A DNA stretch of 64,000 nt from assembly GCA_902492205.1 (NCBI GenBank), contig CABUKU010000005.1, positions 1 through 64,000 of the forward strand, read 5' to 3'. Below the pieces are notes generated by a model that was not told the origin of the DNA, made no database searches, and saw only the letters and a list, made by a program, of their open reading frames with translations. This DNA is from an uncultured Bacteroides sp. (GTDB taxonomy: Bacteria; Bacteroidota; Bacteroidia; Bacteroidales; Bacteroidaceae). The translations under genes and the position numbers were made by a program. Shown in pieces: positions 49,339 through 57,942 of the stretch (within the stretch, counting starts at the first letter, position 1; the number at the start of each line of letters is the position of its first letter).

Positions 49339-51225
49339 ATGAAATTATCATTCTACTGTTTTGTTTCTCTTCTTCTCCTGTTTGCAGGATGCTCTACTGG
49401 AGAGAATATTTCCGGTGATATAGGTGAGGCAACACAAAAAGAGATTGCCGGATATGTTCAAAAAGGTCCTTTTATCATAGGCACCTCAGTAACTATACAA
49501 GAACTTACCGACAAACTAATGCCTACTGGCCGAACTTTTGCCACTCAAATTGAAAAGGATAATGGAAACTTTACCTTAAAGGGAGAGCTTGCAGAAGATT
49601 ATGCTGAGATAATAGCTGATGGATACTATTATAATGAAGTAATAGGAAGTCTTTCTATGTCATCCCTTACTTTGCGTACACTTTCCAAACTCAGCAATAA
49701 AGATCGCATTAACATCAATATACTTACTACCTTGCAATCACCCCGAATCCGGAAACTAATTAATGAAGGAAAGACTTTTGAAACTGCAGTGTTACAATCG
49801 CAGAAAGAGGTATTGAGAGCTTTCAATATTGAGCAGGAAACTGTCTATGCGACTTTCGACCAATGGAATATTGTTCAAAAAGGCGAAGAAAATGCCATTT
49901 TGTTAGCTATATCTTCCATTATGCAACAAGATCGTACGGAAGCTGAGCTTAGTGAATTTATCTCTAAAGTGGCTGGCGACCTTCAAGATAATGGTACTGT
50001 AGATGCTCAAAATTTAAAGGAAGCCATTACCTATAGTGCTTCCCGTGTTGATAACTATTCGGTACAGACTAATTTGCGTAAAAGATTTGAAGAGATTGGA
50101 ATGACCGATATATTTATTCCTGATTTCTATGGTTACTTAGATAGTGACGGCGACGGACAACTGAATAATGCTAAACCTTATGTAAGTACCTTGGATACTC
50201 ACATTGTAATACAGCCGGGAGTGTTGACTTATACATTGAGTTGGACAGCGAATTGTACACCAAAAATCATGCTACCAAAAGATTGTGATTGGATCACCAT
50301 CACTGATTGCACCAACGATAAACTAGTATTCACACTTACAGATGCCGAACATGATCGGGAAACACTGCTAACTGTACAATCTCCCGATAATAAAACACTT
50401 AAAGAGTTAGTTGTAAAACAACGTGGGAAAGCAATGTGCTTTCAAGTAACAATGGAATTACCGGATATGGGCATAAGAACAGTGGGCAATGATAATTATT
50501 TTGATGATAAAGTTTCCGATATTTGCATTCTTACATTTGATGATCAGGGAAAATTATTGTTTGTGCAGAAAGAGGATCATCCTATCATTTCTGCAAGCAC
50601 TTATAAGTGTTATATTAAATTAGATAATAAAATTTTCAATAATTGTACCATCTTTACTATCATTAATTCACCATATGACTTCTCCAAGTTTCAGGGAGAT
50701 CTATCCGAATTGCACAATCTGCAATCGAATACTGATCTTACGAAAGTAAAGAATTTGGAGAACTTCTATATAGGGGAAACGAATAATTGGACTTTGAATC
50801 ATTCGCTCAATGAAGACTCCAATGTAAAAAAACAAATTCTCAAAGTTGCGATGAGACATCCAGTTGCCAAAGTAGAATGTACAGTTGAATTCATTAATAG
50901 TACATTAAATGAGAAAGTCCGATCGCTCACCCTAAAAGGAGGAATATTCTACAATCAAGGTTCTTTTCTCGGTACTACGTCAGCAGGAAATAGCAACCTG
51001 ACCTTAACAGCTTCCGATAATAACCAATTTACTACCTATCTGTATCGTGGCTCTTTTATAGAAGGTATTGATTTGATATTGGATAAAGGAAAATTTTACT
51101 CTATTAAACTAGAGAAAATGAATATACAGGCAGGAAGTGGGTATCGTTATAAGTTAATAATCAACGGGGATAAAGTCAGTGTGGAATTAGGCAATGGTTT
51201 TGATGAGGGAAATATAACCATCTAG
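49339..51225 (+). CDS. Surface lipoprotein with BACON-like and fimbrillin-like regions
   Basis: 628 aa from the ATG at 49339. Lipobox LLLLFAGC (C18). Residues ~35-280 form a Bacteroidota-type N-terminal region (GYVQKGPFIIGTSVTIQELT, ... LTLRTLSKLSNKDRININIL) ending in a DSDGDGQLN calcium-loop-like motif. Residues ~290-360 look like a BACON domain (LPKDCDWITI, TVQSPDNKTLKELVVKQRG). The remainder resembles a FimA/Mfa-type fimbrillin fold (FDDKVSDICILTFDDQGKLL, RHPVAKVECTVEF, SGYRYKLIINGDKV). A surface-exposed lipoprotein or pilus-tip-like adhesin is inferred. It is alone inside element B. The domain order is unusual, and assignments are by eye. Confidence 0.7.
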   Translation: MKLSFYCFVSLLLLFAGCSTGENISGDIGEATQKEIAGYVQKGPFIIGTSVTIQELTDKLMPTGRTFATQIEKDNGNFTLKGELAEDYAEIIADGYYYNEVIGSLSMSSLTLRTLSKLSNKDRININILTTLQSPRIRKLINEGKTFETAVLQSQKEVLRAFNIEQETVYATFDQWNIVQKGEENAILLAISSIMQQDRTEAELSEFISKVAGDLQDNGTVDAQNLKEAITYSASRVDNYSVQTNLRKRFEEIGMTDIFIPDFYGYLDSDGDGQLNNAKPYVSTLDTHIVIQPGVLTYTLSWTANCTPKIMLPKDCDWITITDCTNDKLVFTLTDAEHDRETLLTVQSPDNKTLKELVVKQRGKAMCFQVTMELPDMGIRTVGNDNYFDDKVSDICILTFDDQGKLLFVQKEDHPIISASTYKCYIKLDNKIFNNCTIFTIINSPYDFSKFQGDLSELHNLQSNTDLTKVKNLENFYIGETNNWTLNHSLNEDSNVKKQILKVAMRHPVAKVECTVEFINSTLNEKVRSLTLKGGIFYNQGSFLGTTSAGNSNLTLTASDNNQFTTYLYRGSFIEGIDLILDKGKFYSIKLEKMNIQAGSGYRYKLIINGDKVSVELGNGFDEGNITI

Positions 51226-51310
51226 TAAATAATGCTACTAAATTTAATATGCATGTTGAAGTTACACTCAGAATATAAGACAGAGTAATTTTATCTTTAT
51301 TTTGATACAG

Positions 51311-51416
51311 GTGAACATAAATTGAAAATAAGGTGAACATTAGAATAGTTTAATGTTCACCTTATCTACTTTATACTGAATCAACTAAATGTTAAATGAA
51401 TATTTGAAGGTAAAAA
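51311..51416 (-). repeat. Right terminal inverted repeat of element B
   Basis: The inverse reads TTTTTACCTTCAAATATTCA... to ...TTTATGTTCAC, matching the left end's first 35 bp nearly perfectly and the rest partially. It ends 12 bp from the pfkA stop codon. Confidence 0.8.
51330..51363. terminator. Perfect hairpin inside the right inverted repeat of element B
   Basis: AAGGTGAACATTA (51330-51342) and TAATGTTCACCTT (51351-51363) form a 13-bp stem with an 8-nt loop. It lies downstream of both the lipoprotein gene and the converging pfkA gene. There is no long U-run, so terminator activity is uncertain. Element A has no equivalent palindrome at this place. Confidence 0.5.
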
Positions 51417-51427
51417 TGGAAAACTGC

Positions 51428-52408
51428 TTAAATAGAGAGTTCTCTCAGTACGTTTACCAGTTCTTTGTTGATGGGCTTGTCGTTTTTGATGGCTTTCGTA
51501 AACGGAACATAAACAATTTGGTCGTGCTCTATGCCAATCATTACATTTCTTTGTCCTTCCATTAAAGCGTCAACACTTGCCGCGCCGAGTCGGCTGGCAA
51601 GAATACGGTCGTGAGCCGTGGGACTGCCACCTCTTTGCAAGTGACCGAGGATGGTAACACGTACGTCATATTGCGGATATTCGTTCTTTACACGTTCTGC
51701 ATAGTGCATGGCGCCACCTGTCAACTCGCTTTCGGCAACAAGGACGATACTACTGTTCTTTGATTTGCGGAAACCGCTCTTGATGAATTCTTCCAATTGG
51801 TCTACTTCCGTGCTGAATTCAGGGATAATAGCCGCTTCGGCTCCCGATGCGATAGCACCGTTCAGTGCGAGGAATCCGGCATCTCGTCCCATTACTTCAA
51901 CGAAGAAAAGACGTTCGTGGGAAGTAGCTGTATCTCTGATCTTATCTATTGCGTCGAGGATAGTATTCAGTGCCGTGTCATAGCCGATTGTCGTATCCGT
52001 TCCGTATAAGTCATTATCTATTGTACCCGGAAGGCCGATACAAGGAATATCATATTCTTGTGCGAATATACGGGCGCCGGTCAGAGAACCGTCACCGCCG
52101 ATTACTACCAAGGCATTAATTCCATGCTTCTGCATGTTGTCATAAGCAATTTTTCTTCCTTCGGGAGTAGTGAATTCTTTGCAACGTGCGGTTTTCAAAA
52201 TAGTGCCTCCCAGTTGGATGATATTACTTACGTTTTGGCTTTTGAACTCTATGATTTCGTCGGTAATTAATCCTTTGTATCCTCTATATATACCAAATAC
52301 TTGTAATCCGTTATAAATAGCTGCACGAGTTACCGCACGGATAGCGGCGTTCATGCCCGGAGCATCGCCTCCGGAGGTTAATATACCGATGCTTTTTACT
52401 GTTCCCAT
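51428..52408 (-). CDS. pfkA: ATP-dependent 6-phosphofructokinase
   Basis: Phosphorylates fructose 6-phosphate in glycolysis. 326 aa. Motifs: ILTSGGDAPGMNAAIRAVTR (ATP site), VFGIYRGYKGL, VVIGGDGSLTGA, the catalytic GLPGTIDNDLYGTDTTIGYD, and EVMGRDAGFLALNGAIASGA. GGDGS (not GGDDS) indicates the ATP-dependent type. It is monocistronic, with a TAACTTTG box at 52436-52443. Confidence 0.97.
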   Translation of the reverse strand: MGTVKSIGILTSGGDAPGMNAAIRAVTRAAIYNGLQVFGIYRGYKGLITDEIIEFKSQNVSNIIQLGGTILKTARCKEFTTPEGRKIAYDNMQKHGINALVVIGGDGSLTGARIFAQEYDIPCIGLPGTIDNDLYGTDTTIGYDTALNTILDAIDKIRDTATSHERLFFVEVMGRDAGFLALNGAIASGAEAAIIPEFSTEVDQLEEFIKSGFRKSKNSSIVLVAESELTGGAMHYAERVKNEYPQYDVRVTILGHLQRGGSPTAHDRILASRLGAASVDALMEGQRNVMIGIEHDQIVYVPFTKAIKNDKPINKELVNVLRELSI

Positions 52409-52435
52409 ATAACCATTTTTTTAATAATTACGTTG

Positions 52436-52443
52436 CAAAGTTA
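52436..52443 (-). promoter_or_regulatory. -7 box of pfkA
   Basis: The minus strand reads TAACTTTG followed by C, 28 bp before the start codon. No exact -33 is seen. Confidence 0.55.
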
Positions 52444-52536
52444 ACAAATTATCGAATTTATTGCGCTGTTTTGATTATAAACTGATTTTTGCACTAATAA
52501 ATAACGTTAAAGTGTTTGCCGATGTTACAAGCTTGT

Positions 52537-53415
52537 TTACAGATTGTTGTCTCCTATATATTTTAAAATATGCTTATGTACTTCTTCCATTAGCCATTTG
52601 GGTGTAGAGGTGGCTCCACATATGCCAATGGAACTTACACCTTTAATTAGATCGGTGTTTATTTCTTTGGCATTATCTATCAAATGGGAGTTAGGATTGA
52701 CTTTCAGGCAATCTTCGAAAAGCATTTTCCCATTGGAGCTTTTCTTGCCACTGACAAAGAATACAAGGTCATGGGATTCTGCAAACGAACGGATATTCGG
52801 AATGCGGTTTGCCACCTGTCTGCAAATGGTATCGTAGTATTCGAACGTTGCATTGTCGGAAATATGCTCTTTGATGTATTCCACAATTGCCCAAAACTCA
52901 TCCAGTGATTTGGTGGTTTGAGAGTATAGGCGAATATCTTTACTGAAATCCAGTGATTTGGCTTCTTCCAGCTTTTCGATGACAATGGCTTTCCCTTCTG
53001 TTTGCCCGACTAGCCCAAGTACTTCGGCATGACCGTTTTTCCCGTAAATAACAATTTGCTTGTCCGGTTTTGGAGCTTGTATGAACTCTTGTTTGATGCG
53101 CTTCTGCAATCGCAGAACTACAGGGCAGGTTGCATCAATAATCTCGATGTTGTTTTCTTTGGCAATAAGATAAGTTTCGGGAGGTTCGCCGTGTGCCCGC
53201 AACAGCACTTTGGCATTACGCAGTTTCTTGAACTCTTCATGGTTGATAGTAATTAATCCCATCTCCTTCAAACGCTCCACTTCCTTACTGTTATGCACAA
53301 TGTCACCCAAACAATAGAGTGTCTGCCCTTTTGCCAACTCCTCTTCTGCCTTGTTTATAGCTGTGACCACCCCGAAGCAGAAGCCCGAACCGTTGTCTAT
53401 TTCTACCTTTATCAT
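52537..53415 (-). CDS. ispH: 4-hydroxy-3-methylbut-2-enyl diphosphate reductase
   Basis: Last enzyme of the MEP isoprenoid pathway, a 3-Cys [4Fe-4S] protein. 292 aa from the ATG at 53415 (MIKVEIDNGSGFCFGV). That codon overlaps the cmk stop as ATGA, so the longer frame reaching back into cmk is not used. Cysteines in GFCFGV (C14), DATCPVVLRLQKR and YDTICRQVANR match the cluster ligands. The TTKSLDEFW and SSNGKMLFEDCLKVN regions are typical. Translation is probably coupled to cmk. Confidence 0.96.
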   Translation of the reverse strand: MIKVEIDNGSGFCFGVVTAINKAEEELAKGQTLYCLGDIVHNSKEVERLKEMGLITINHEEFKKLRNAKVLLRAHGEPPETYLIAKENNIEIIDATCPVVLRLQKRIKQEFIQAPKPDKQIVIYGKNGHAEVLGLVGQTEGKAIVIEKLEEAKSLDFSKDIRLYSQTTKSLDEFWAIVEYIKEHISDNATFEYYDTICRQVANRIPNIRSFAESHDLVFFVSGKKSSNGKMLFEDCLKVNPNSHLIDNAKEINTDLIKGVSSIGICGATSTPKWLMEEVHKHILKYIGDNNL

Positions 53416-54113
53416 TCTTTGCTTGCTTTCCGAATAGCCTGATTGAATTGTTCCGTCAGCCATTCTTTTTGTTCTTGAATGGTCATGTTGCTATTGTCCA
53501 GCAGGATAGCATCTTCTGCTTTGCGCAAAGGACTGACTTCCCTGTTCTGGTCAATGTAATCGCGGTTTTTTACATTCTCAAGAATTTCATCGAAGCTTGC
53601 ATCGGCTCCTTTGGCTTTCAATTCGTCGTATCTTCTTTTTGCACGGATTTCGGGCGAAGCGGTTACAAATATCTTAAGTTCGGCATGGGGGAAAACTGTG
53701 GTGCCGATGTCGCGTCCATCCATAACGATTCCTTTTTCTTCTCCCATTTTACGTTGTTGTTCAACCATTGCTTCGCGTACAAAACCCAAAGCACTGATAG
53801 GACTTACTTTAGATGAGACTTCCATTGTACGGATTTTATCTTCCACCTTTATATCGTTGAGATAAGTATCGGGACGCATGGTTGAAGGATTGAGCCGGAA
53901 ACTGATACGGATATTACCCATTTGCTTTTCCAGTTCTCCGGTATTGATTTTATCACCGGTGAACAAGCCGTTTTCCATACTATATAATGTAACGGCACGA
54001 TACATGGCTCCGCTGTCTATATAGATATAGCCGATTTCTTTGGCCAGGTCTTTTGCCATAGTACTTTTGCCGCAGGAAGAGAAGCCGTCGATGGCAATGG
54101 TTATTTTTTTCAT
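53412..54113 (-). CDS. cmk: Cytidylate kinase
   Basis: Phosphorylates CMP and dCMP. 233 aa. P-loop IAIDGFSSCGKSTMAKDLA (residues ~5-23), YIYIDSGAMYRAVTLY, the CMP-binding VMDGRDIGTTVFPHAELKIF, and SPLRKAEDAILLDNSNMTI near the C-terminus. First gene of the cmk-ispH pair. A TATCTTTG box lies at 54176-54183. Confidence 0.97.
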   Translation of the reverse strand: MKKITIAIDGFSSCGKSTMAKDLAKEIGYIYIDSGAMYRAVTLYSMENGLFTGDKINTGELEKQMGNIRISFRLNPSTMRPDTYLNDIKVEDKIRTMEVSSKVSPISALGFVREAMVEQQRKMGEEKGIVMDGRDIGTTVFPHAELKIFVTASPEIRAKRRYDELKAKGADASFDEILENVKNRDYIDQNREVSPLRKAEDAILLDNSNMTIQEQKEWLTEQFNQAIRKASKE

Positions 54114-54175
54114 ATTCTTTTCATGTTAAATCGTTCAGAACTATCTTTTTTCATTAAAGCCTGTAAATTTGTTGC

Positions 54176-54183
54176 CAAAGATA
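54176..54183 (-). promoter_or_regulatory. -7 box of cmk-ispH
   Basis: TATCTTTG followed by GG on the minus strand, 63 bp before cmk. The -33 element is unclear. Confidence 0.5.
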
Positions 54184-54334
54184 CGGCAAATTTAAAATAT
54201 CCGAGTTATATTTGTACCAATATTCGGGTATGCAAGCTTGTTTTTGAGTCCGGGAAGAATTAAAAAAATAAAAAATAAGAGACTTTCAGTATAAAAAAAG
54301 AAGCCAAAGAAAGCCTAGATATGAAAATATGTGC

Positions 54335-54342
54335 TACATTTG
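54335..54342 (+). promoter_or_regulatory. -7 box of tonB
   Basis: TACATTTG followed by C, 38 bp before the ATG at 54380. The -33 element is not clear. Confidence 0.5.
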
Positions 54343-54379
54343 CCCAAAATGAGAAACACGTAAAATTTATATTATAATT

Positions 54380-55063
54380 ATGGAAGTAAAAAAATCGCCC
54401 AAAGTAGATTTGAAGAGAATGAGGGGTACATGGCTGTTGGTTGGCTATGTTATTGTACTTGCTCTCATGTTCGTAGCTTTCGAATGGACGCAGCGTGACG
54501 TCAAAGTAGCTACGGATACAGGTGTTCAAGACCTTGTTTTTGAGGAAGAAATTATTCCTATCACGCAACAGGAAGAGATTAAAGCTCCACCTCCCCCCGA
54601 AGCACCTTCTGTGGCCGAAGTTTTGAACATTGTTGATGACAAGACTGATGTAGCGGAAACAACAATTGCTTCAACTGAAGAAACCGGTAAAGCTGTCGAA
54701 GTGAAATATGTAGCTCCGGTAGTTGAAGAACCGGAACCGGAAGAAGAAACTATCTTCCAGGTGGTAGAACAGATGCCTGAATTCCCTGGTGGAATGTCTG
54801 CTTTGATGCAATATTTGGGAAAGAATATCAAATACCCGACAATTGCTCAGGAAAATGGTGTTCAAGGACGTGTAATCGTTCAGTTCGTTGTGAACAGAGA
54901 CGGTACAATCGTTGACCCGGTAGTTGTTCGTAGTGTTGACCCATATTTGGATAAGGAAGCAATCCGTGTGATTAAAACCATGCCGAAATGGAAACCAGGT
55001 CAGCAAAGAGGTAAGGCAGTACGTGTAAAATACACTGTGCCTGTTACATTTAAATTACAGTAA
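54380..55063 (+). CDS. tonB: TonB family energy transducer
   Basis: 227 aa. A short cytoplasmic part with PKVDLKRMRG is followed by one membrane helix (~17-38, LLVGYVIVLALMFVAFEW), a Pro/Glu-rich periplasmic linker (KAPPPPEAPS; EEPEPEEETIF) and a C-terminal TonB domain. That domain carries MPEFPGGMSALMQYLGKNIK, YPTIAQENGVQGRVIVQFVV, and MPKWKPGQQRGKAVRVKYTV. It transmits inner-membrane proton-motive force to outer-membrane receptors. The partner exbB/exbD genes lie 3 kb downstream in a separate transcript. A terminator follows, so it is monocistronic. Confidence 0.94.
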   Translation: MEVKKSPKVDLKRMRGTWLLVGYVIVLALMFVAFEWTQRDVKVATDTGVQDLVFEEEIIPITQQEEIKAPPPPEAPSVAEVLNIVDDKTDVAETTIASTEETGKAVEVKYVAPVVEEPEPEEETIFQVVEQMPEFPGGMSALMQYLGKNIKYPTIAQENGVQGRVIVQFVVNRDGTIVDPVVVRSVDPYLDKEAIRVIKTMPKWKPGQQRGKAVRVKYTVPVTFKLQ

Positions 55064-55083
55064 CTTTTATATAAGTTCAAATT

Positions 55084-55108
55084 AAGAGGCTGCCTAAAGC
55101 AGCCTCTT
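55084..55108 (+). terminator. Terminator of tonB
   Basis: AAGAGGCTGC (55084-55093) and GCAGCCTCTT (55099-55108) form a perfect 10-bp stem followed by TT. Confidence 0.9.
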
Positions 55109-55143
55109 TTCATAAATCCCGTTCCCTTTAATTTTTGATTGGT

Positions 55144-56118
55144 ATGTTTACAGCTCCACAGTTGTTAGATAAAATAAATGAATACATTTCAGAATTACAG
55201 TTCACACGCAGCCCTAAGGGACTATATGATCCGGTGGAATATGTTTTGTCGTTAGGTGGAAAACGCATTCGTCCGGTTCTGATGATGATGGCATATAATT
55301 TATACGATGAAAATGTATCGGATGTATTATCTCCGGCTACCGCAATAGAAACCTATCATAACTATACATTGTTGCACGACGATTTGATGGACAGAGCGGA
55401 TATGAGAAGAAACAAACCGACTGTGCATAAAGTGTGGAATGATAATACGGCAATATTGTCCGGAGATGCTATGTTGGTTCTTGCTTATCAGCTTTTGGCG
55501 GATTGTTCACCTGTATATTTGAAAGAGGTGCTTGATTTGTTTAGCCAGACAGCTTTGGAGATTTGTGAAGGGCAACAGTTTGATATGGAATTTGAGCATC
55601 GGGATGATGTTTCCGAAGAAGAATATCTTGAGATGATCCGTTTAAAAACTGCTGTTCTGCTTGCTGCCAGTCTTAAGATAGGAGCAATTCTCGGAGGAGC
55701 TTCTAAAGAGGATGCACAGGCTTTATATGATTTCGGTATTGCTGTCGGACTTGCTTTCCAGTTACAGGATGATTTCTTGGATGTGTATGGAAATCCGGAT
55801 GTATTTGGAAAGAAGATCGGAGGGGATATTTTATGTAATAAAAAGACTTATCTATTGATAAAAGCGTTTGAACGCTCAGACGATTTTAATAAAACCGAGT
55901 TGTTGGAATGGCTTCAAAAGGAAGATTATAATCCGGCTGATAAAATAAAAGCAGTTACCGATTTATATAACAAAGTAGGTATAAAAGCGGTATGCGAAAA
56001 TAAAATGAGAGAGTATTATGCAAAAGGTCTTGAAGCGTTGAATAAAGTAAATGTTTCCGTGGAAAAGAAATATGCGTTGAAATCTTTTGCAGAACTATTA
56101 TTGTATAGAGAAATGTAA
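55144..56118 (+). CDS. Polyprenyl (isoprenyl) diphosphate synthase
   Basis: 324 aa from the ATG at 55144; an alternative TTG at 55135 is less likely. Both Asp-rich motifs are present: LLHDDLMDRADMRR (near residue 83) and LQDDFLDVYG (near 215), with LGGKRIRPVLMMMAYNLYDE near 37-56. It condenses isopentenyl diphosphate with an allylic primer. Chain length (farnesyl, geranylgeranyl or octaprenyl) cannot be settled from the sequence by eye. It starts the unit polyprenyl synthase-unknown-tatD. Confidence 0.93.
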   Translation: MFTAPQLLDKINEYISELQFTRSPKGLYDPVEYVLSLGGKRIRPVLMMMAYNLYDENVSDVLSPATAIETYHNYTLLHDDLMDRADMRRNKPTVHKVWNDNTAILSGDAMLVLAYQLLADCSPVYLKEVLDLFSQTALEICEGQQFDMEFEHRDDVSEEEYLEMIRLKTAVLLAASLKIGAILGGASKEDAQALYDFGIAVGLAFQLQDDFLDVYGNPDVFGKKIGGDILCNKKTYLLIKAFERSDDFNKTELLEWLQKEDYNPADKIKAVTDLYNKVGIKAVCENKMREYYAKGLEALNKVNVSVEKKYALKSFAELLLYREM

Positions 56119-56126
56119 TTTAGTTT

Positions 56127-56831
56127 ATGCCCTATCGAAGACTTCCAAATACGGATCAAGCGAGGATTAGAGCCCTTAAAGCTATTGTTGATAAGAATGA
56201 TGGCTTCAAGGTAAACGAACTCCCTGTTTCTTTCAAAACTTTGGCAGATGCAAGGAATTTTCTTGCTAAATTTGATACTGCACAAAGATACTATAAGCAA
56301 TGTTTGGATAATCAGGTCAAGTCCAATAAAAAGTATCAGTCTCAATTGAAAATGGCGCGTTTGTATATTTCCCATTTTATTCAAGTTTTGAACCTGGCCG
56401 TTATCCGTTCGGAAATAAAAGAAGATTATAAAAAGTTTTATGGGTTAGAGCCCACTTGCTATACAGTTCCCGATTTAACCAATGAGCCCTCTATTTGTGA
56501 ATGGGGAGAGAAAATCATCAAAGGCGAGAAGGAGCGTTTGAGAAAAGGAGGAATCCCTATTTATAATCCTACCATTGCAAAGGTGAATGTACATTATGAT
56601 ATATTCAAAGAATCTTATGAACTCCAAAAAGGTTTGCAGTCCATAACAAACCGCAGCCTTGAAAATTTATCTTCCATGCGTGCGCAGGCAGATGAGATCA
56701 TTTTGGATATATGGAACCAGATAGAAAAGTTTTTTGAAACTTTGCCTTCTGATGAGAAAATGAAGAAATGTCAGGAGTATGGCATCATTTACTATTATAG
56801 AACAAGCGAAAAGAAAAAACTTTCCTTATGA
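56127..56831 (+). CDS. Conserved protein of unknown function between polyprenyl synthase and tatD
   Basis: 234 aa, cytosolic, basic and mainly helical (LPVSFKTLADARNFLAKFDT; QLKMARLYISHFIQVLNLAV; MRAQADEIILDIWNQIEKFF). No catalytic motif or known domain is recognised. It starts MPYRRLPNTDQARIRALKAI, 8 bp after the synthase gene, and overlaps the tatD start by 4 bp. The compact operon implies a real gene with coupled translation. Confidence 0.8.
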   Translation: MPYRRLPNTDQARIRALKAIVDKNDGFKVNELPVSFKTLADARNFLAKFDTAQRYYKQCLDNQVKSNKKYQSQLKMARLYISHFIQVLNLAVIRSEIKEDYKKFYGLEPTCYTVPDLTNEPSICEWGEKIIKGEKERLRKGGIPIYNPTIAKVNVHYDIFKESYELQKGLQSITNRSLENLSSMRAQADEIILDIWNQIEKFFETLPSDEKMKKCQEYGIIYYYRTSEKKKLSL

Positions 56832-57607
56832 CTTTTATCGATACTCATTCACACTTATTTCTGGAAGAATTTGCCGATGATTTACCGGAAGTAATTGACA
56901 GGGCTAAAACAGCCGGTGTCTCAAAGATATTTATGCCGAATATTGATTGTTCTACAATAGAAGCAATGCTAAAGGTTACTAAGCAATATGAGGGATATTG
57001 TTATGCGATGATGGGATTGCATCCTACTTCTGTGAATGAAAACTACAGAGAAGAATTGGCAGAAATGAAACGTCTGTTGGATTTACCTAACAGTTATGCT
57101 GCTATTGGTGAAATAGGAATGGACTTATATTGGGATAAAACATTCTTAAAAGAGCAAACTGAGGTCTTTGATACCCAGATTCAGTGGGCATTGGAGTATG
57201 GTCTTCCGGTAGTTATTCACAGTCGCGAATCATTTGATGAGGTATATAGCGTAATAAAGAACTATTCGGATACCGGACTAACCGGAATTTTTCATAGCTT
57301 TACGGGAACTTTGGATGAAGCATTAAAATTGTTGGAATTCGGCTCTTTCAAATTAGGTATAAATGGTGTGGTGACTTTTAAGAAATCTACATTGCCGGAG
57401 GTGCTGAAACATATTCCTTTGGAACGGATTGTTTTAGAAACAGATTCTCCCTATTTAACTCCTGTTCCGAATCGGGGAAAGAGGAATGAGAGTGCTAATG
57501 TGAAAGACACACTAATAAAGCTCGCAGAGATTTATCAGCAAGATGTGGAAATGGTGGCGAAAGTGACTACGGAGAGTGCATTGAGTGTCTTTAAAATGGA
57601 GAAATAG
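56828..57607 (+). CDS. tatD: TatD family deoxyribonuclease
   Basis: 259 aa metal-dependent hydrolase of the amidohydrolase fold (3'-5' exonuclease/DNase). Metal-site motifs: IDTHSHLF (residues ~4-11), MMGLHPTSV near 61, IGEIGMDLYWD near 97, LPVVIHSRE, GIFHSFTGT and LETDSPYLTP near 205. Last gene of its operon. Confidence 0.95.
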   Translation: MTFIDTHSHLFLEEFADDLPEVIDRAKTAGVSKIFMPNIDCSTIEAMLKVTKQYEGYCYAMMGLHPTSVNENYREELAEMKRLLDLPNSYAAIGEIGMDLYWDKTFLKEQTEVFDTQIQWALEYGLPVVIHSRESFDEVYSVIKNYSDTGLTGIFHSFTGTLDEALKLLEFGSFKLGINGVVTFKKSTLPEVLKHIPLERIVLETDSPYLTPVPNRGKRNESANVKDTLIKLAEIYQQDVEMVAKVTTESALSVFKMEK

Positions 57608-57712
57608 GCGGATTAGATTTTAAAGTTTATTAATTTTAGCGTATTATTAAAGATTAAAAAGCAATAATTCTGTGGAAGACGAAAAAAAAGAATACATTTG
57701 TAGCTGAAATTG

Positions 57713-57741
57713 TTTGTGATTCGCAATTTTTTTGTAATTTG
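57713..57741 (+). promoter_or_regulatory. Promoter of tRNA-Ser
   Basis: TTTG (57713-57716), 18 bp, TAATTTG (57735-57741, one base short of the consensus), about 40 bp before the tRNA. A second exact box TACATTTG lies at 57693-57700. Confidence 0.5.
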
Positions 57742-57780
57742 CAGCCGATTTTAAAGGCGCTACCTTTACAGATGATAGAA

Positions 57781-57868
57781 GGAGAGATGCTCGAGTGGTT
57801 GAAGAGGCACGCCTGGAAAGCGTGTATACGCCTAAAGTGTATCGCGGGTTCGAATCCCGCTCTCTCCG
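57781..57868 (+). tRNA. tRNA-Ser (anticodon GGA)
   Basis: Acceptor GGAGAGA/TCTCTCC, anticodon stem CACGC/GCGTG with loop CTGGAAA (GGA), a long class II variable arm, and T arm GCGGG TTCGAAT CCCGC. Length 88 nt, as expected for tRNA-Ser. Confidence 0.96.
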
Positions 57869-57942
57869 CAGAAATAAAAGAGACAGAGAAGTAAAAATAA
57901 ATATAAATAATTAATTAATTAATCTTAAAAATTAGACACACA

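Larger units (their letters stand above)
48596..51416. mobile_element. Element B: inverted-repeat element carrying a lipoprotein gene
   Basis: The left end (48596-48701) and the inverse of 51311-51416 align without gaps over about 106 bp, with moderate divergence, and both match the ends of element A. From 48700 to about 49130 the interior follows the core of A block by block: GCCGGCTCGACCGGC, AAACATAAGG, GACGGGACAT, TGTACA-CTAACTCGGTAGTTG repeats, AGAAGACGTAGTGTA, TTTCCGGAATTTCC. After that comes about 2.2 kb absent from A, with one gene (49339-51225). No transposase is present. Either B is A plus cargo, or A is B after loss of cargo. Confidence 0.65.

Noticed and set aside
53415..53463. Longer IspH start reaching back into cmk
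   Set aside because: The extra 16 residues lie inside the cmk reading region and have no family counterpart. The ATGA overlap at 53412-53415 is the normal coupled arrangement.
57693..57700. TACATTTG as the main promoter of tRNA-Ser
   Set aside because: It is an exact -7 match but lacks a -33 element and lies 80 bp upstream. The TTTG-18-TAATTTG pair nearer the gene fits better. Both may be used.
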